Positions 59,874-64,000 of a DNA stretch of 64,000 bases are shown in pieces. The DNA comes from Chitinophaga sp. LS1 (GTDB lineage: Bacteria > Bacteroidota > Bacteroidia > Chitinophagales > Chitinophagaceae). Position 1 is the stretch's first letter, and the number at the start of each line of letters is the position of its first letter. The stretch covers positions 2,604,001 through 2,668,000 of the forward strand of contig NZ_CP128362.1 in NCBI RefSeq assembly GCF_034274695.1, in the 5' to 3' direction. Both the position numbers and the translations under genes were made by a program. The notes beneath the pieces are model-generated. The model was not told where the DNA came from. It made no database searches and saw nothing but the letters and a program-made list of their open reading frames with translations.

Positions 59874-62012
59874 CTAAATTTCTACTGAAATACCAAATGC
59901 TGCATTCAGCACCAACTTACCTTCGGCCTCTGTGCCATCAGGTAATTTCAATCCTTTTAATTTAGTGGTTTTCCCTTTGGTCAGCAGATCAATCATTTGT
60001 TTGTCAGATAGTTTCTTTCCATGGGTTTCAAAAGGCACCTTGAATCCACATACTTTAAAGTTGGAACATCCATACGCTGCATTCCCTTTGATCAAAGGAT
60101 GCTCCTTACATTTAGGGCACTGCAGGCTGGAAATTTCCTGTTTAGGTTTAGGTGCTTTTTTAGGTTTCTCTTCTTTTTCGGGCGCTGTTGCTGGTGCGGG
60201 CGCTGGCGTTTGCACGGCTACAATGGTTTTGTAGGAGGCGTTCTTCACTTCCTGGGTCAGGTCCACCACCATCTGGATCAGTTCCTGTTTAAAGGTATCC
60301 AGCTGGTATTCCCCTTTTTCTATCAGTCTTAATTTCCGCTCCCATTGTCCTGTCAGCTCTGCACTTTTCAGCAGGTCGGAAGTAATGGTATCGATCAGGT
60401 CCATACCGGTTTGGGTAGCGAACAGGTTCTTTTTTCTCTTCTCTATGTATTTACGTCTGAACAGGGTTTCGATGATATTCGCACGGGTAGAAGGACGGCC
60501 GATACCGTTGTCCTTCATCAATTCTCTCATTTCTTCATCGTCTACCTGCTTACCGGCGGTTTCCATGGCACGGAGCAGGGTGGCTTCCGTAAATGCTTTT
60601 GGGGGCGTGGTTTTACCCTGGTGTACCCTTGGAGTATGGGGGCCGCTTTCACCCACTACAAATACGGGCAGTACTTTTTCCTCGATTTCTTCTTTGCCGT
60701 CTTTGGTTTCTTTTGGCGCGGGTGCATCATTGGCATACACTTCTTTCCAGCCGGGTTCCAGTATCTGTTTACCTGTTACTTTGAATTCAACCTGACCTAC
60801 TACACCCAATACGGTGGTGTTCGAAATCTTACATTCCGGGTAGAAGGCCGCGATAAAGCGTCTGGCTACCAGGTCGTAAATGCGCTTTTCTTCCAGCGGA
60901 AGATTGCTGGGATATACACCTGTAGGGATGATGGCATGGTGATCCGTTACCTTTTTATCGTCAAAGACGGTTTTCAGTTTGGGGATCGGTTTAGCCAGTA
61001 TAGGTGCTGTCAGGTTAGCGTATGGTTTCAGGTCCTGTAAGATCCCTTCAACTTTTGGATGGAGGTCTTCAGAGAGGTAGGTGGTATCCACCCTTGGGTA
61101 GGTGACCAGTTTCTTCTCGTACAGGCTCTGGATATATTTTAAGGTATCGTCTGCCGTGAATGCGAATTTCTTGTTGGCTTCTACCTGCAAACCGGTCAGG
61201 TCAAATAAACGAGGGTTGCCTTCTTTTCCTTCCTTCTTTTCGAAACTTGTGATTTCGAAAGGATGTTGTTTCAGGTATTCCAATCCCTTATTGGCTCTGT
61301 CCAGGTTTTTGATACGGTCAATAGTGGCTGTGAATTCTGTTTCGCGGTAGATGGTTTTGAGTTCCCAGTATTCTTCTGATACGAAGGCGTTGATTTCCTT
61401 TTGCCTTTGTACGATCATGGCGAGGGTAGGGGTTTGCACACGGCCGATGGACAAGACGGTTTTGCCGATGGCAAATTTCTTGGTGAAGAGGCGGGTGGCG
61501 TTCATACCCAGCAGCCAGTCGCCAATAGCGCGGGCACTACCTGCAGCGTATAAGTTATCGTACTGATTCGCGTCTTTGAGTTTCTGAAAACCATCGCGGA
61601 TGGCTTGTTCCGTCAGGGATGAGATCCACAGCCTTTTCACAGGTGCAGAACACTGGGCTTTGAGTAATACCCAGCGTTGAATGAGTTCTCCTTCCTGCCC
61701 GGCATCCCCGCAGTTGATCACCTCATCACAGGCTTGTACTAAGGTTTCGATGACTTTGAATTGCTTTTCCACACCACCGTTGGATATGAGTTTAATACCG
61801 AAGTGGGAGGGGATCATGGGTAGATCTTCCAGTCGCCAGAATTTCCATTGCTCGGTGTAATCGTGAGGTTCTTTGAGGGTACAGAAGTGCCCGAAGGTCC
61901 AGGTGACCTGGTACCCGTTTCCTTCATAGTATCCATCTTTGCGTGTTTTAGCGCCGATTACTTCAGCGATGTCGCGGGCGACACTGGGTTTTTCTGCAAT
62001 GCAAACCTTCAT
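59874..62012 (-). CDS. topB: DNA topoisomerase III
   Basis: A 712-aa type IA topoisomerase that decatenates DNA and removes single-strand crossings. The Toprim domain has MKVCIAEKPSVARDIAEVIG and the metal triad region NCGDAGQEGELIQRW. The core holds SIGRVQTPTLAMIVQRQ and the catalytic Tyr in KKLVTYPRVDTTYL (near 305). DNGIGRPSTRANIIETL follows. The end carries a Pro/Lys/Ala linker and a zinc ribbon (LQCPKCKEHPLIKGNAAYGC) with a further domain of the DUF3945/Topo-C type. A -7 box lies just upstream. Confidence 0.93.
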   Translation of the reverse strand: MKVCIAEKPSVARDIAEVIGAKTRKDGYYEGNGYQVTWTFGHFCTLKEPHDYTEQWKFWRLEDLPMIPSHFGIKLISNGGVEKQFKVIETLVQACDEVINCGDAGQEGELIQRWVLLKAQCSAPVKRLWISSLTEQAIRDGFQKLKDANQYDNLYAAGSARAIGDWLLGMNATRLFTKKFAIGKTVLSIGRVQTPTLAMIVQRQKEINAFVSEEYWELKTIYRETEFTATIDRIKNLDRANKGLEYLKQHPFEITSFEKKEGKEGNPRLFDLTGLQVEANKKFAFTADDTLKYIQSLYEKKLVTYPRVDTTYLSEDLHPKVEGILQDLKPYANLTAPILAKPIPKLKTVFDDKKVTDHHAIIPTGVYPSNLPLEEKRIYDLVARRFIAAFYPECKISNTTVLGVVGQVEFKVTGKQILEPGWKEVYANDAPAPKETKDGKEEIEEKVLPVFVVGESGPHTPRVHQGKTTPPKAFTEATLLRAMETAGKQVDDEEMRELMKDNGIGRPSTRANIIETLFRRKYIEKRKKNLFATQTGMDLIDTITSDLLKSAELTGQWERKLRLIEKGEYQLDTFKQELIQMVVDLTQEVKNASYKTIVAVQTPAPAPATAPEKEEKPKKAPKPKQEISSLQCPKCKEHPLIKGNAAYGCSNFKVCGFKVPFETHGKKLSDKQMIDLLTKGKTTKLKGLKLPDGTEAEGKLVLNAAFGISVEI

Positions 62013-62037
62013 AAATTACATTCCCTGATGGGGCAGG

Positions 62038-62045
62038 CAAATGTA
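62038..62045 (-). promoter_or_regulatory. -7 promoter box of topB
   Basis: Minus-strand TACATTTG fits TAnnTTTG and lies 25 bp before the topB ATG. The -33 region is T-rich without a clear TTG. Confidence 0.5.
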
Positions 62046-62059
62046 GGAAAACAAAACCA

Positions 62060-62100
62060 CGAAAAAATCGATTTTACCTTCGGCAAAATCGATTTTTTCG
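62060..62100. terminator. hairpin between the UBP gene and topB
   Basis: Arms CGAAAAAATCGATTTT and AAAATCGATTTTTTCG pair over 16 bp around a 9-nt loop. It would end transcription from the UBP gene before the topB promoter. Confidence 0.7.
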
Positions 62101-62168
62101 CAAGGGGCATGGACTGCGGCCGGTTGGAAAGGCTATCCGGTATTCTTCGGTTAGCTGGAAAATGTTAT

Positions 62169-62435
62169 TTAATAATCAACGAACTGTTCATCCACATAAC
62201 ACCACAACCATCTTTCTCCCGGTTCTGCCGATATCACCACCGGATGTTGTGTTTTATGAAAATGCTTCGTCATATGCTTCTCTGGCGACTGGTCGCAACA
62301 TAAAGTTGCGCCGCAGGTCTGGCAGGTACGAAGGTGCACCCAGTCAGATCCTATTTTTACACACTCCCCGCATACATGTTCCTCATCAACTTTGAGTGTC
62401 TTGATTGCTGTAATATGTGAACAAATTTCTGACAT
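62169..62435 (-). CDS. UBP-type zinc finger protein
   Basis: An 88-aa protein made of one ZnF-UBP domain. Zinc ligands are visible in CGECVKIGSDWVHLRTCQTCG, then CCDQSPEKHMTKHFHKTQHP, and the end has GERWLWCYVDEQFV. In eukaryotes this domain binds the free C-terminus of ubiquitin; bacterial versions have no known ligand. The start lies 6 bp after the stop of the REC/FAD oxidoreductase gene, so the two are co-transcribed. This gene pair seems recurrent in bacteria, but the joint function is unknown. Confidence 0.85.
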   Translation of the reverse strand: MSEICSHITAIKTLKVDEEHVCGECVKIGSDWVHLRTCQTCGATLCCDQSPEKHMTKHFHKTQHPVVISAEPGERWLWCYVDEQFVDY

Positions 62436-62441
62436 AGTTAT

Positions 62442-64000
62442 TTATTTCACCTCTGCGAGGTATTTGTGTACAAAACTGATGGCCATAGACCCTTCGCCTA
62501 CAGCTGCCGCTACCCTGTTCATGGCATTTGCTCTTACGTCGCCGGCTGCAAAAATGCCCGGACAACTGGTTTCCAACAGATAAGGATCTCTCTGCTGTTT
62601 CCAGATCTGCTCAAACTCAGGGTGCGTGAACAGGTCCCGACCCGTTTCTATAAATCCTTTGTCGTTCTTGATGATATTCATTTCCAGCCATTCTGTAAAT
62701 GGCTTCGCACCAATAAAGATGTACAATCCATCTGCATGTTCCTGTGTCTGCTCACCTGTTTTGGTGTTGGAAATGATCAGGCATTCCAGTCTGTCAGATC
62801 CTCTGGCTTCTACCACTTCAGCAAATGGACGTACATGAATATTATCCGTTTCCACGATCCTATCTATAAGGTAGGCAGACATGGTGCTGGACAAATCTTC
62901 TCTGCGAATGAGGATATTCACATTCCTTGCAAACTTGGAGAGATACATGGCAGCCTGTCCGGCAGAGTTACCGCCACCTACTATGAACACATCTTTGTCC
63001 TTGCAGGCAGGGGCCTCTGTCATAGCAGCACCATAGTAAATACCGGCACCTGTAAAATCAGCTACACCTTTTGTATCCAGTGTGCGGTAATCCACACCTG
63101 TGGTAATTACCACACTCCGGCTGTTTACAAATGTGTCATCTTCCATGATGATCTTATTGTATCCACCCGTTTGCTCAATGGCTTTCACTGATTGCGGGGT
63201 GATGAACTCTGTTCCTAAACGTTGTGCCTGAGAGATGGCTCTACGGGCCAGATCAGCCCCACTCAACCCCTTTGGAAAACCCAGGTAGTTTTCAATTCTG
63301 GAACTGGTGCCAGCCTGTCCGCCGGGGGCACGTTTCTCTATCAGCAGGGTTTTCAATCCTTCAGAAGCGCCATATACACCCGCTGCTAAACCGGCAGGTC
63401 CTGCACCAATAATCACTACATCGTACACTTCATGTTTGATCTGTGGATTCAGGCCTACTTTGCGGGCAGTGTCCTGTATAGAAGGATTGGAGAGGAAAGT
63501 GCCATCTTCGAAGAAGATCACTGGTACATCCTTTTCATCCAGTTTATTGAGAGCAAGCAGATTACAACCTTCCTGGTTGCTATGTATATCCAGCCATTTA
63601 TAAGGAATGAGGTTCCCTGCCAGAAAATCTTTGATGGCATGGCAGGTGCGTGAGTACTGGTACCCAACTACCTTAATGCCTTTGAATTCCGGGTGATAAT
63701 CGCTTTTCCAGTCATCCAGCAGATCATCAATCACAGGGTAGAGTTTGTCTTCTGGCGGATCCCATGGCTTTACCAGATAGTAATCCAGTTGTACCGTATT
63801 GATGGCTTTAATAGCTGCGTCCGTATCAGAGTAAGCAGTGAGTAATACCCTTTTTGCATCCGGGTAAAATTTGATCGCCTTTTCCAGGAAAGTCACCCCA
63901 TCCATCACCGGCATGCGTTGATCGCTGATGAACATGGCGATGGTTTCTCCTTTGTTCTTCAGTTCCAGCAGGCTATTGAGCGCTTCCTGCACATCGGAGG
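62442..64000 (-). CDS. REC-glutaredoxin-like-FAD oxidoreductase fusion (5' end outside window)
   Basis: The frame is still open at the right edge, so the N-terminus of the receiver domain is missing; 519 residues are visible. The receiver part has the phospho-acceptor Asp in MFISDQRMPVMDGV and Lys in YYLVKPWDPP. A glutaredoxin-like middle domain follows (GIKVVGYQYSRTCHAIKDFL). The pyridine-nucleotide oxidoreductase has FAD motif VVIIGAGPAGLAAGVYGA, GGQAGTSSRIENYLGFP, NAD(P)H motif DVFIVGGGNSAGQAAMYLS and final CPGIFAAGDVRANAMNRVA. The thioredoxin-reductase CxxC is absent (YYGAAMTEAPACKD stands in its place). It is co-transcribed with the UBP finger gene. Confidence 0.88.
   Translation of the reverse strand, partial: SDVQEALNSLLELKNKGETIAMFISDQRMPVMDGVTFLEKAIKFYPDAKRVLLTAYSDTDAAIKAINTVQLDYYLVKPWDPPEDKLYPVIDDLLDDWKSDYHPEFKGIKVVGYQYSRTCHAIKDFLAGNLIPYKWLDIHSNQEGCNLLALNKLDEKDVPVIFFEDGTFLSNPSIQDTARKVGLNPQIKHEVYDVVIIGAGPAGLAAGVYGASEGLKTLLIEKRAPGGQAGTSSRIENYLGFPKGLSGADLARRAISQAQRLGTEFITPQSVKAIEQTGGYNKIIMEDDTFVNSRSVVITTGVDYRTLDTKGVADFTGAGIYYGAAMTEAPACKDKDVFIVGGGNSAGQAAMYLSKFARNVNILIRREDLSSTMSAYLIDRIVETDNIHVRPFAEVVEARGSDRLECLIISNTKTGEQTQEHADGLYIFIGAKPFTEWLEMNIIKNDKGFIETGRDLFTHPEFEQIWKQQRDPYLLETSCPGIFAAGDVRANAMNRVAAAVGEGSMAISFVHKYLAEVK

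Noticed and set aside
60345..61040. 231-codon open frame antisense to topB
   Set aside because: topB motifs on the other strand are unmistakable; the antisense product has no domain and a shadow-like Phe/Gly-rich composition.
62466..63191. 241-codon open frame antisense to the FAD oxidoreductase gene
   Set aside because: The opposite strand carries intact FAD and NAD(P)H motifs; this frame has no recognisable feature.

Overview
The window looks like a chromosomal segment of a Bacteroidota bacterium, most likely Chitinophagaceae and Chitinophaga-like. The signs are a SusC/SusD pair, a short RpoD of the Bacteroidota type, promoters of the form TTG-N19/20-TAnnTTTG in front of rpoD, rpsP, rplS and tatA, a membrane-anchored propeller/Y_Y_Y regulator, 7TMR-DISM kinases and several glycoside hydrolases (GH92, GH89, a GH27 remnant). 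No rRNA, tRNA, CRISPR array or intact insertion sequence was recognised.

Layout. 0-2.4 kb: the 3' end of a flavin amine oxidase, then two small beta-rich proteins, each preceded by the same 59-nt structured leader, and a decayed IPT/TIG-like fragment. 2.7-10.5 kb: susC-susD transcribed leftward and a divergent membrane-bound regulator. 10.6-13.4 kb: aconitase B. 13.6-17.7 kb: an export operon (ABC transmembrane protein without ATPase domain, HlyD, TolC) with a possible cbb3-oxidase fragment downstream. 18.2-21.8 kb: a TPR histidine kinase overlapping a sigma-54 activator. 21.8-23.2 kb: a decay zone with a beheaded DUF1275 gene, a lone M17 N-domain and an outer-membrane barrel tail. 23.3-24.4 kb: azoR and a divergent hxlR with a palindrome between them. 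24.4-30.1 kb: five leftward genes (E1/ThiF-like, FeeM-like acyltransferase, 7TMR-DISM kinase, REC-kinase, REC). 30.5-36.5 kb: exported SOD, ArnT-like transferase, PAP2, LptF/G, two small conserved proteins.

36.8-45.5 kb is the housekeeping core: rpoD, ffh, rpsP-rimM-trmD, rplS, tatA, gatA and an MltD-like transglycosylase. 45.6-58.8 kb carries a cation/proton antiporter, Tat-exported phospholipase C, GH92 mannosidase, a FabG-like SDR, a kinase with its MarR regulator, a GH27 pseudogene, and a translationally coupled GH89/HGSNAT-like pair. 59-64 kb: DUF4349, topoisomerase III, a UBP zinc finger and a REC/glutaredoxin-like/FAD oxidoreductase that runs off the right edge.

The most promising undescribed signals are the twin leaders at 978-1036 and 1453-1511, where all three changed base pairs of a 6-bp stem are compensatory; the E1 + acyltransferase + phosphorelay cluster at 24.4-30.1 kb; and a 70-nt element repeated at 53.16 and 58.82 kb, each copy running into its own long hairpin. 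The hydrolase and SusCD genes suggest glycan foraging, but no substrate can be fixed from the sequence.
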